Below are positions 10,193 to 18,900 of a stretch of 64,000 bases of DNA, piece after piece. Position numbers and translations under genes: made by a program. The first letter of the stretch is position 1. Each line of letters starts with the position of its first letter. This DNA is from Colocasia esculenta (lineage: Eukaryota > Streptophyta > Magnoliopsida > Alismatales > Araceae). The notes beneath the pieces are model-generated. The model was given only the letters and a program-made list of their open reading frames with translations. It ran no database searches and was not told the DNA's origin. The stretch covers positions 80,979,960-81,043,959 of the forward strand of contig CM024755.1 of assembly GCA_014218235.1 (NCBI GenBank), read 5' to 3'.

Positions 10193-10364
10193 AACCCACA
10201 TTTCCACTGCCCTCGTTGTACCATCCTTGTTGAGATCACCCTCGACTCTTTGTCCCTCGTTAGATCAACGTGTTTGTTGCGGGGAGGAGGGGCTCAAGGT
10301 GTCATGGTGCTTTCCATTCGCAGCAGCCATAGCTTTTGTTAAATGCCAAGTCGAACAATGCTGA

Positions 10365-11440
10365 GTAATGGCCTCGGAGCTCCGAAGAGAGCATGTTGTC
10401 TAGCAACCTGAGGTCGGGGGCGATTAGCAGCGCATTGGAGTTGCGGACATCTTGGAGCTTGTCTTGAGCATCTAATTAGGTGGAGGAGGTGGTTGAGCTG
10501 AGGGAGGTGGATGAGGTGGAGGTGGTGAGGCTCAGTTGGTTGATGAGCGAGTATCTGGGGGCATGGTAGGAGGGTAGGAGGAGAGCGAAGGGAAGGGTGG
10601 GGTGAAGTTGCCAGGTCGGCCCATTGCGCAACCCAGAGTATGACCTAGTTACGTCGAGCGTCATCGAGGAATTGGTGGCACTCAAGAAGGGTTTAGGGTC
10701 CCAGACGAATTTGAGCTCGTCGCAACTCGAGAGGGGGATTGCGTCAATGTTGGCTGATCTGGCCATGTTTGTATATGATGAAGCCATCTTGGGCCGGCTT
10801 AAGGTTTTTTTATTATATCCTTTGTTGTCACTCTTTTGGGGGTACTTGGGTATAGTGCCCGCCTAGCTCGTCTTGAGTACGTGGCGGCTAGTTTTTACCT
10901 TATTATATGTCATAAGGCTAGACTATAGATGCTCCCAATTAGATTTTTTTTTGTTTGTATTTTACACCTTGAAGCATAGCTCGATGTACAAGGAGTGGTT
11001 CTATGTCACTGATAGGGCTTGTTGAGCATTGGTGAAAGGGTTGTCAACCTCAGTCTATTCGTAGAAGGGCTTATTCTTCTTTGTAAGGATGAGGTTGGGC
11101 AAACCATATCCTTTGTTGTCACTCTTTTGGGGGTACTTGGGTATAGTGCCCGCCTAGCTTATCTTGAGTACGTGACAGCTAGTTTTTACCTTTCTTATTA
11201 TATGTCATAAGGCTAGGCTACGGATGCTCCCAATTAGATCTTTTTTTTGTTTGTATTTTACACCTTGAAGCATAGCTTGATGTACAAGGAGTAGTTCTAC
11301 GTCACCGATAGTGGTTGTTGAGCATTGGTGAAAGGGTTGTCAACCTCGGCCTATTCGTAGAACGGTTTATTCTTCTTTGTAAGGATGAGGTTGGGCAAAC
11401 CATTCCCCTTTCCCATTTGCTGGGCAGATAGTGTGCCTAA
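10365..11440 (+). pseudogene. Transposase_28-type ORF, copy A
   Basis: The start region reads DLVTSSVIEELVALKKG and then, in a neighbouring frame, EFELVATREGD. FWGYLGIVPA, LVLSTWRLVFT and YKEWFYVTD follow in pieces. This is the order of the 'putative gypsy type transposon' domain (PF04195): L-x-I-x-P-A-x-L-x-P-S-x-W, then W-F/Y-V. The function of this family is unknown; such ORFs are carried by Tat-lineage Ty3 elements. Frameshifts and stops are numerous, and the second half of the domain is tandemly duplicated. Dead copy. Confidence 0.65.
10813..11403 (+). repeat. 293-bp tandem duplication within copy A
   Basis: The segment from TATCCTTTGTTGTCACTC through GAGGTTGGGCAAACCAT occurs twice head to tail, with a few substitutions and 4-5-bp indels. 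Copy B has it once (12858-13160). It duplicates about 95 codons of the Transposase_28 domain. Confidence 0.9.
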
Positions 11441-11460
11441 GAGCTAGTTGGGCAAACCAG

Positions 11461-11645
11461 TCCCCTTTTCCACCAGCCTCTGTGTGAACAGATTGAGAAG
11501 ATATTGGATGAGTAGGTAATCACTATCCGGAGAAAGGTGTACCAATGCTGTACGTCCACCATTAGAGGACTTCTGGATCAGTCGAGAGGACTTGCAGCGG
11601 TTAGATCTAGATCTTTTGGAGTGCGACCAGAGTTGTGTCCACCCA
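11461..11645 (+). pseudogene. Duplicated chromodomain-like end of gypsy pol
   Basis: The second copy of the 9400-9560 segment: CEQIEKILDE, then EDFWISREDLQRLDLDLLE in pieces. It lacks the middle part (a ~20-bp deletion around TGCTGTACGTCCACC compared with copy A). Confidence 0.6.
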
Positions 11646-12039
11646 TACTCGACGGGAGGATTGGTGAGGATACCAGTATTGGTACCAGGAACAGATGACA
11701 ACCTGCTGGACATAACGCATGGCTAGAAGATATGGAGATGTGACATTTTATGTGCTTATCATCATCAGTTCGCTGCATGGAGCTAATGGCTAGTAGATAT
11801 GGACCTATGGCATCATTTCATGGTGGTTGTCATCATTTTATGTATTTTTAATGTCATTTTATGTGTCTTTGCCGTTTTTATCTTATGTACTTTTGTCATT
11901 TCATATGATATTTGTCTTTGGGATTAGTAGGTTTAGGTTGTTTTGGGATCACTAGAGTCATGTATCTTTTGTCTTGTAAGCCCATTAAGTGGTAGATGTT
12001 ATTTTCACGTTATGTTGAGGACATGTGTCTTTTGTTCTT

Positions 12040-12065
12040 GTAGTTTGCCCACTATATAAGGGAGC
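12040..12065 (+). promoter_or_regulatory. TATA-type promoter, copy B
   Basis: GCCCACTATATAAGGGAGC is repeated in the same context as copy A, followed by the same leader and a longer GA run (12150-12177). Confidence 0.5.
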
Positions 12066-12149
12066 ATTTTTAGGAGAGCATGATGAACACGATAGAAAGC
12101 TTGGTAGCCTTGTGGCTCTAAGTCCCCTTCTTCCTCTACCTCTTGTGAG

Positions 12150-12177
12150 AGCTAGAGAGAGAGAGAGAGAGAGAGAG
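12150..12177. repeat. (GA)n microsatellite
   Basis: About 13 GA units within the leader of copy B; copy A has fewer. Confidence 0.9.
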
Positions 12178-12419
12178 CCCCTTTATGAGGAAGGTTAGAG
12201 GCTGTTTGGTGTGAAGCCGTGTTATCTTGTTGTTCTCCCCTCCCGAACATTTCCGCTGCCCCGCCCTCGCTGCGCCATCCTCGTTGTTGAGATCTCCCTC
12301 AACTCTTTTGTCCCGCGTCAAACCAACGTGTGTTTGTGCGGGGAGGAGGGGCCCGAGGTGGCATGATGCTTTCCATTCGCAGCAGCCATAGTTTTTGGTT
12401 AGTGTCAGGCCGAGCAATG

Positions 12420-13338
12420 ATGAGTAATGGCCTCGGAGCTTCGGGGAGAGCATGTTGTCTAGCAACCTGAGGTCAGGGGTGATGAGCAGAAGAATGGAGT
12501 CTTGGAGTTTGTCTTGAGCATCTAATTAGGTGGTTGAGCTGAGGGAGGTGGATGAGGTGGAGGTGGTGAGGCTCAATTGGTTGATGAGCGAGTATTTGGG
12601 GGCAAGGGAGGAGGGGAGGAGGAGGAGAGGGAAGAGAAGGGAGGGGGTGAAGTTGCCAAGTCAGCCCATTGTGCAACCTAGAGTATGGCCCAATTACGTC
12701 GAGCGTCATCGAGGAATTGGTGGTGCTCGAGAAGGGTTTAGGGTCCCAAACGAGTTTGAGCTCGTCGCACCTCGAGAGGGGGATCGTGTCAATGTTGGCT
12801 GATTTGGCCATGTTTGTATATGATGAAGCCATCTTGGGCCGACTTAAGGTTCCTTATTGTACCCTTTGTTGTCACTCTTTTGGCATAAGAGAGGGGGTAT
12901 AGTGCCCGCCTAACTCGTCTTGAGTACGTGGCAGCTAGTTTTTACCTTTTTTATTATATGTCATAAGTCTAGACTGCTAATGCTCCCAATTAGATCTTTT
13001 TTTTTGGTTTGTATTTAACACCTTGAAGCATAGGTCGATGTATAAGGAGTGGTTCTACGTCACCGCTAGGGCTTGTTGAGCATTGGTGAAAGGGTTGTCA
13101 ACCTCGGTCTATTCGTAGAAGGACTTATTCTTCTTTGTGAAGATGAGGACGGGCAAACCAAATCCCTTTCCCATTTGCTGGGTAGATAGTGTGCTAAAGA
13201 GCTAGTTGGTCGTGTCCTATTCTGAAAGAGGCTAGTTCTTCGAGTTAGGATGGCTCACATTAATCAAGATATCTGTACAAGCTCTTCTTAGTAAGGAGAA
13301 TTTGGAGCAGGCTGGGTTGTGCCCTGCTCAGTTGCAGG
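12420..13338 (+). pseudogene. Transposase_28-type ORF, copy B, exon 1
   Basis: Same domain order as copy A: REGFRVPNEFELVAPREGD (12735-12785), then diverged LGIVPA, WFYVT and FPICWVDSV pieces. The stretch ends with SVQALLSKENLEQAGLCPA at about 13330, directly followed by a splice donor-like CAGG/GTAAGC. Frameshifts and stops exclude an active product. It continues after the LTR insertion at 15726. Confidence 0.6.
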
Positions 13339-13418
13339 GTAAGCTCAACCCCTTCTTGTTTTGCTTTTCTCTCCTATATTTGCCTTTCAACTTTTTATGA
13401 TCTAATTTGTAGCTTATC

Positions 13419-13867
13419 TGATGCGGAACCGTGGGGAAAAAGGAAGAAAGAAGAGGGAAGAAAGCTGGGGATCTCGCTAGGGAAGAGGGAGAAGCAGAGA
13501 GAGGGAGAGAGAAACACAGAGAGAGAGAAAGAGAGGGAAAAGAGGTGGCGGCTCAAAGGGTTTCTTTTCTCATTAACATCAATAATTGCCTCTCTTGGAG
13601 GTTTACAAGAGTTTTTATAACCATTAAACCCTAATGACTCCCAAATGACGCATTAATGACTAAATTAACCCTCAGACTTAAAATAGTATGAAATTCGTAC
13701 CCAAAATTACAGCAAAATGAAAAAGACCCTATTGGGCTCTTATTGGGCCTACATCCTCACTAAGACTACTCAAATACATAAAACTACATCAATCGGATCT
13801 CTATTAGGCCAAATAAAATAAGCAAGGGACAGTCGGCTTCGTTTTCGCAGATCTTCGATCCCCATCA
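13419..13867 (-). repeat. LTR (3' copy) of the compact element
   Basis: 449 bp, TG...CA ends. It includes an AG/GA-rich tract and TAACCATTAAACCCTAATG. The PPT lies at 13868-13878. Confidence 0.9.
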
Positions 13868-13952
13868 TTCCCCCCTGGTTCGAGAAAACTCGTCCTCGAG
13901 TTTTGAAATGTCGAAGGACCCACATTGAATAGAGAGGACCAACCGACTCATA

Positions 13953-14471
13953 TCACATTGTCTTACCCATACAAATTATCAAACGAAGACCCAGCAATTG
14001 GCACTGATGATGTGACTCAAAAGCACACCATAACACATCAAAATCATCAGAAGCAATAACAAACAATGTGTCTACTGTGAGAAAATGACGACACATGGAT
14101 ATCGAGATCTCGAACAACTGATCGGAAAGTAAATCAAAACCCGCTTCAATGATAAGAGAGTGATCCCACAAGTCATGCAGTGTCGGTGTAACTAGAATAT
14201 CCTTTGACTCTTCAACCACATCTCCAACTACCTCTTCCGCCGCCGGTTCATCCTTCGCTACAAAGGGGTTATCATTTATTGCAGACATCTCATACTCAAC
14301 CTCTGCATAATACTCTTCTATTAACGCCGGATTGGCTTCATAATGCTCTTCTTGAATACGAGGTTTGTTCAAAATACCCAACATGCATTGCAAAGTATTA
14401 TCAATTTTCAAAAATTCTTGGTGGCATTCACGTTGAAAGTGGCGGCATGCTTCAGCCAACCCACAATCCAT
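13953..14471 (-). CDS. 172-codon ORF, possible gag N-terminal remnant
   Basis: An open minus-strand frame of 172 codons starting MDCGLAEACRHFQREC. It has an alpha-helical start, an acidic middle (EEYYAEVEYEM, DEPAAEEVVGDVVEESKD) and no zinc knuckle or enzyme motif. Position after the PBS and before the PPT makes it the main candidate protein of the compact element. Resemblance to the N-terminal coiled part of Ty3 gag is weak and inferred. It may be a relic. Confidence 0.4.
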   Translation of the reverse strand: MDCGLAEACRHFQRECHQEFLKIDNTLQCMLGILNKPRIQEEHYEANPALIEEYYAEVEYEMSAINDNPFVAKDEPAAEEVVGDVVEESKDILVTPTLHDLWDHSLIIEAGFDLLSDQLFEISISMCRHFLTVDTLFVIASDDFDVLWCAFESHHQCQLLGLRLIICMGKTM

Positions 14472-14499
14472 ATCTCAAAACACGGTTATACGTCAAAAT

Positions 14500-15250
14500 T
14501 GTGGCGAAAAGACCTCATGAAGGGCGGACAAGGTGTGTAGCGCCTGGAGGTAGATGTGAACAGGGTGCTCTCCGTCGGCGTTTAGCACGCCGTGCAGGTT
14601 CATTCGAGCGCGACGCAGGTGGCTGTGGGGCGGCCCATTGGCGAGACGGTGCAGGCGCTTTGCAGGTGCACCCGGTTTGTGCCGGTGCTGGACGTGGGTC
14701 GACCGCGGCGTGGGCGGCCTGAGTACGTGATCGCGGTGGGGCCGCATGCAGGCCGCCAGGCACAGGGACGCAGGGCGCTGTGATGAAGCAGCTGTGGGTG
14801 GCGCCGGGGCGTCCTCGCGTTCGCAGGGCGGGGCGCGGGTTCGCGGCTGGCGCGGACTGCCTGGCCGCGTGGGGCTGGGCCGCGAGCAGGGACGCGGGGT
14901 GGCACCGGGGCAGCCCCCCGTGTGCAGGGCGCCGGTTGCGGAGGTGGACGCGGGCAGGGGTTGACGTGGGGCGGCACGAGGGAGGGGCCCAGAGGCGGGC
15001 CTCGCTGACGCGAGCGCTGATGCGCTCGCGGCACTGGCGTAGCAAGGTTGCGGGGCCTGGCGGGGCGCGGGTTCGCGGCTGGCGCGGACGGCCTCGCCGC
15101 ACGGGGCGAGGGGCTGGGCCGCGACCAGGGACGCGGGGTGGCGCCGGGGCGGCCTCCCGTGTGCAGGGCGGAGCGACGTGGGGGCGCGCGAAGGTGGGGC
15201 TCGGGGCGGATGCAGCGCGGGGTTGGCTTCTCCTGGACGTGGACCGTTCG
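14500..15250 (-). repeat. GC-rich body with internal duplication
   Basis: Very GC-rich DNA between PBS and ORF. A ~100-bp block starting GCGGGTTCGCGGCTGGCGCGGAC is present near 14835 and again near 15067 (offset ~232 bp). Long open frames here, rich in Pro, Ala and Arg in several frames, are composition artefacts rather than evidence of protein. Confidence 0.75.
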
Positions 15251-15262
15251 CTCTGATAACAA
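15250..15262 (-). other. Primer-binding site of the compact element
   Basis: The minus strand reads TTGTTATCAGAGC two bases after the LTR, matching the initiator-Met tRNA PBS (TGGTATCAGAGC) at most positions. Confidence 0.7.
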
Positions 15263-15264
15263 AC

Positions 15265-15712
15265 TGATGCGGGAACGTGGGGAAAAAGGAAGAAAGAAGA
15301 GGGAAGAAGCTGGGGATCTCGCTGGGGAAGAGGGAGAAGCAGAGAGAGGGAGAGAGAAACACAGAGAGAGAGAAAGAGAGGGAAAAGAGGTGGCGGCTCA
15401 AAGGGTTTCTTTTCTCATTAACATCAATAATTGCCTCTCTTGGAGGTTTACAAGAGTTTTTATAACCATTAAACCCTAATGACTCCCAAATGACGCATTA
15501 ATGACTAAATTAACCCTCAGACTTAAAATAGTATGAAATTCGTACCCAAAATTACAGAAAAATGAAAAAGACCCTATTGGGCTCTTATTGGGCCTACATC
15601 CTCACTAAGACTACTCAAATACATAAAACTACATCAATCGGATCTCTATTAGGCCAAATAAAATAAGCAAGGGACAGTCGGCTTCGTTTTCGCAGATCTT
15701 CGATCCCCATCA
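15265..15712 (-). repeat. LTR (5' copy) of the compact element
   Basis: 448 bp, nearly identical to 13419-13867: a few substitutions and one single-base indel near the GAAGAAAGCTGG segment. Confidence 0.9.
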
Positions 15713-15725
15713 TTATCTTTTGTAG

Positions 15726-16121
15726 AATACATGGTGGACTTGACCTTGGTCCGCGGGGCCATTGAGGGAGCGACAAAGAAGCCCCAAGCCGAGGCCGACC
15801 ATGGGGGACCTTCTTGGAAGAAGGCTAAGCGGTTGGTGGGTACCTTGGTTTCGCGGAGCTCCGCGAGGGTGGAGTAGATGCTAGTTAGGGCCCCTTGCAT
15901 ATTGAGAGGCCGGCTGAGAGGGCGCATAAGAAGGGCCCCGCGATGGAGGTGGAAGTTGGTCCTCGCCCGTGGTCCTGAAGGTGTAGGATCGTAGATGGAC
16001 ATCTCCTGGAGGACCCAAGCATTATGGCCGAGTTGGTGAAGGCTTGTCTTCCCTATCGGAATCAGGAGGAGATGGAGGTCATGCCAACCTTCGAGATGCT
16101 CCACTCCATTATCATGATGGG
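15726..16121 (+). pseudogene. Transposase_28-type ORF, copy B, start of exon 2
   Basis: Follows the acceptor-like TTTTGTAG: EYMVDLTLVRGAIEGATKK, KKAKRLVGTLVSRSSARVE, a stop, then (other frame) MAELVKACLPYRNQEEMEVM. Hydrophilic linker sequence typical of the region after the PF04195 domain. It is cut by a hAT element at 16122 and resumes at 17531. Confidence 0.5.
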
Positions 16122-17522
16122 TAGGGTTGCGAATGGAGCAGATACGAAGTGGATCAGGGGATTCCATGACCTCTTCGTTTACAGTATCTAGATAATTCGT
16201 ATCCGCTCCAAATTCTATCGAATACAGAGCGGATATACTCGGATATAGAGCGAATGTGTATAGTATCCGGATAAACTTGGAAGTCAAACATCTGATAAAA
16301 TTAGACAATATTTGAGTATAATATGAAGAACATTTTAGTGAAAATTATAAATTAAATATTAAAATAACCCACTGTCAAAACATACATATATCAAGACATC
16401 AAACAATCACAAAAATTACTAGAAAAGAAGTGACCATAAATTACCATAAGAGAGCAATAAAATCTTAAGTCACAAACATATAATAATATGCCACATCTCT
16501 CGTACAAAATCAATTGAAAAGTCAACAGTTTAAGACAAATTGAAAGCAAATAGTCTAAATAACTAGTCATAGATGTTCCACAATAATCATAGATGTTCAT
16601 TGATAACATGCCAACTATTCACAAATTGAAGTGCAAGGGGCATTTCATCATCCATGCTGTAAATTATTGCCATTCACATTACATAATATGAACAAAAAAT
16701 TAAATGAAAAATAATATGAAACATTCCATAAGTATACATACATTAGGAGTGGTGGCTGCAATGGAGTCGTTGCTGCAGCACTGCTGTGGTTTCTATGTTC
16801 TTCAAACCCTTACATACACAAACCAAGTTTTAATAGATTAAGTTTGTTCACTATTTACAACGTTTGTATAAAGATGCAATTATTTGAACTAATTGACCAA
16901 CAAATTGTTCAAAGTACCTTAAAAGAGACGGCGACAACAACAGTTGTCCAGAGGGGTGCTGCGCAGCAAAGGGCTAGATGGGTGCCTGGGTGGGTGCTGC
17001 ACGACAGAGGAGCGCTGACGGAGGGGCAACAGTGATCAGACGGAGGAGGGTGAGTGATGGCAGAGGAGGTGGCGGTGCGATGGAGGGAGGCCGCAGAGGA
17101 GGTCGAGGTGGTTGGCACGAGGAGATGGTGGAGGATGTGGTTGGCATGAGGAGATGGCAGAGGAGGTGTCAGCCGCATGGGGAGGAGGTGGCTGGCCAGT
17201 AGTGTGTAGGTGGAGGAGGTGCTGGCCGTAGGCGGAGGAGGTGGCAGACCTAGCGGCACGCAGGTGGAGGAGGTGCCAGCGGCAGGTTTACTGCACGCGA
17301 TTCCTCAACCTAGCAGCATGCAGGCGGACCAGCCCCCTAATTGCTACTTAACCCTAAAGGCCTAAATGAGCAGATCCGGTGATTCTGTGACCGCTCCGTT
17401 TAATAACCAGATCTGATTATCCAATTAAGAACCTCAGGAAATTATAATCAGATAAATATCCAAAAATCCGGATATGAATCTGAAGCGGATCTGGATAACA
17501 TCCGGATCCTTTTACAGCCCTA
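16122..17522. mobile_element. hAT-type element, 1,401 bp, TSD ATGATGGG/ATGAAGGG
   Basis: Ends TAGGGTTGCGAATGG (left) and, inverted, TAGGGCTGTAAAAGG (right). Flanks 16114-16121 and 17523-17530 match at 7 of 8 bases. Subterminal CGGAT/ATCCG words are shared with the 2285-4056 element, so both are one family. The core (16900-17330) is GGAGGAGGTGG-rich low-complexity DNA. No transposase seen. Confidence 0.8.
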
Positions 17523-17530
17523 ATGAAGGG

Positions 17531-17935
17531 GGCACATATCATAGGGGTGTCTTGCTTCATCGTTGGGCACTTCGAGGAGCTCGTGACATTGGAGGCGATG
17601 TCCAAGGTCAACTAGAAGCGACTGGCTGCCGAGCTGTCCCAGGCGAAGGCCACCCTCCTTAAGGTCCAAGAGGAGAAGGTTGAGGTGGAAGCTCGGGCAA
17701 GGTCACAGCCCTAGTGGTGGCTGGAGTCGGCTAAGGAGGAGGCCTTAAAGGCCAGTGAGGATTTTGAACTCCTACTTGCGGTAGTTGGCGTACCCTCCTA
17801 CCAGGCCAACAAATACGACAGCTTCATGGCTTGCACTGACACCATCTAGGGCCAATATGTTGGCCTCGACCTCGATTTCTTAGAGGCCCCTGACAAGCTT
17901 GAGGAGGACGCAGTTGGCGGTGAGGAGGATGGATA
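17531..17935 (+). pseudogene. Transposase_28-type ORF, copy B, coiled-coil tail
   Basis: The frame reads FEELVTLEAMSKVN, a stop, then KRLAAELSQAKATLLKVQEE, ESAKEEALKASEDFELLLA and YQANKYDSFMACTDTI, ending in an acidic stretch and stops near 17935. The heptad-like pattern matches the coiled-coil tail of the relative at 63185-63625, supporting one gene structure: domain, intron, linker, coiled coil. Confidence 0.55.
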
Positions 17936-18431
17936 ATAGACGAGCTTGGGAGCTGACCGGTGAGCCTTTGGATTTCTCTCTGGACCTTTCTCTAGCTTCT
18001 TCTCTAGCCCCTGGGCCATTGCAGGGTTTGTGGCAGTTGAGGATGGGTGTTGTGTGGTGGAGGTTGGATGCAAGAGCTTAGGAGGAGGGGGACAAGAGGT
18101 GCTACTAGAGACACTTGCTTCTTGCGAGATTTCTGCTAGCTGGGGTGGTCGTGGCGCGACCTATGCTGCCTACTGTGGGTCTTGGATGACCCCTCCCGGG
18201 GGGTCCCTTTAGCTTGGGAGGAGGCCAACTGCTGAGCTAGTGCCCCTATGAGCTTGGGGAGGGCTGCCAACCCCCTTGACCACCTGCCCCAAGTCAGTGA
18301 CCTTACATGTGAGAGTTTGGAATTGTTCAAGAGAGAGTGGTGATTGGGTTCTGCACCTCGTTGGTCACCTCGGCCTCTCGAGCATCAGAGTCTTCAGATC
18401 GAGCTACGCTCTTGCTTTTGGGTGGAGCCAT
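17846..18431 (-). pseudogene. Tat-type gag, N-terminal fragment
   Basis: Twelve bases beyond a tRNA-Arg-type PBS, the minus strand starts MAPPKSKSVARSEDSDAREA and reaches a stop near 18327. Later frames give Ala/Pro-rich and basic sequence with several frameshifts. No core gag domain is preserved. The call rests on position (LTR, PBS, ATG) and on the basic N-terminus. Confidence 0.4.
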
Positions 18432-18442
18432 GACAATCACAA

Positions 18443-18461
18443 TTTCCCACAGACATTGCCA
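18443..18461 (-). other. Primer-binding site, tRNA-Arg type (degenerate)
   Basis: The minus strand reads TGGCAATGTCTGTGGGAAA. Tat-lineage elements (RIRE2, Retand and relatives) use TGGCGCCGTCTGTGGGAA, so three central bases have changed. Confidence 0.6.
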
Positions 18462-18462
18462 A

Positions 18463-18900
18463 TGACGAGGCTGGTTTCTTCCTGGTGTCGCAAATGAGCC
18501 CGAGCTTGGTTTAATTTTATGTGGGAACTTGTACTCACCATATGCCTGCGTGGATTTGACTTGACAAGATGAGCTAGCCCAGGAAGGGGTTCTTGGGGTA
18601 AGCCCTCTAATGCTCAAGTCAGTTTGAGCTCGGCTTGAGAGAAAGAGATGAGTTGGGAAGATGAAAGAGAAAGAGAGAAGAAGGAACATGGGCACATTTA
18701 CATGTGGAAATCCCTTTTGCGCTTACCTATACCTGTGGCTGTTGGTCTCCCTTTGAATACCACTACAGGTTGGGAAGAAATTCTCTGGTCAATATGGGTC
18801 TTCCTCTCCTGCTGTGGCTGCAGCCTACTGGGTTTGGCTTTCGGCCCGGGCTGAGGTTATCTGGCCGAGCATATCAGATATCTATGTATTTTTAATAGGC
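18463..18900 (-). mobile_element. Tat-type LTR (5' copy), outer end uncertain
   Basis: Starts directly at the PBS. A block near 18600 (CCCTCTAATGCTCAAGTCAGT) resembles one in the LTR at 36483-37252 (CCCTTCGATGCTTAAGTCAGT) at nearly the same distance from the LTR end. The distal border was not found; 18900 is a guess. Confidence 0.45.

Larger units (their letters stand above)
9385..13200 (+). repeat. ~2.07-kb direct duplication (A 9385-11460, B 11461-13200)
   Basis: Landmarks recur in the same order at an offset of about 2.05-2.09 kb: GAGCAGATTGAGAAGATATTGG (9403/11482), TATATAAGGGAGC (9978/12053), the GA-run before CCCCTTTATGAGG (10073/12150) and the Transposase_28 start (10624/12669). Copy A additionally has an internal ~293-bp tandem duplication (10813-11105, 11106-11403). 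Divergence looks like several percent, with indels. Confidence 0.8.
13419..15712 (-). mobile_element. Compact non-autonomous LTR element, 2,294 bp, TSD TTATC
   Basis: LTRs 13419-13867 and 15265-15712 (449 and 448 bp) begin TGATG and end CATCA. The flanks 13414-13418 and 15713-15717 are an identical TTATC. On the minus strand a PBS resembling the initiator-Met type (TTATCAGAGC) follows the right LTR, and a PPT (CCAGGGGGGAA) abuts the left LTR. The pol-end trace CTCGAGGACGAGTTTTCTCG before the PPT is typical of plant Ty3/gypsy. I count about five LTR differences, roughly 1%, so insertion is recent. There is no protease, RT or integrase. Confidence 0.9.
13339..15725 (+). other. Intron of copy B, occupied by an LTR element
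   Basis: A donor-like GTAAGCTC follows coding sequence at about 13339. After the LTR element, TTATCTTTTGTAG resumes and is followed by coding sequence (EYMVDLTLVRGAIEGATKK). Without the element the intron would be about 90 nt, close to the 77-nt intron at the equivalent place in the 38-kb relative. Confidence 0.55.

Noticed and set aside
14493..15401. 302-codon minus frame rich in Ala, Pro and Arg
   Set aside because: Several overlapping frames are open on both strands because of GC-rich composition, and the frame runs through the PBS and into the LTR.
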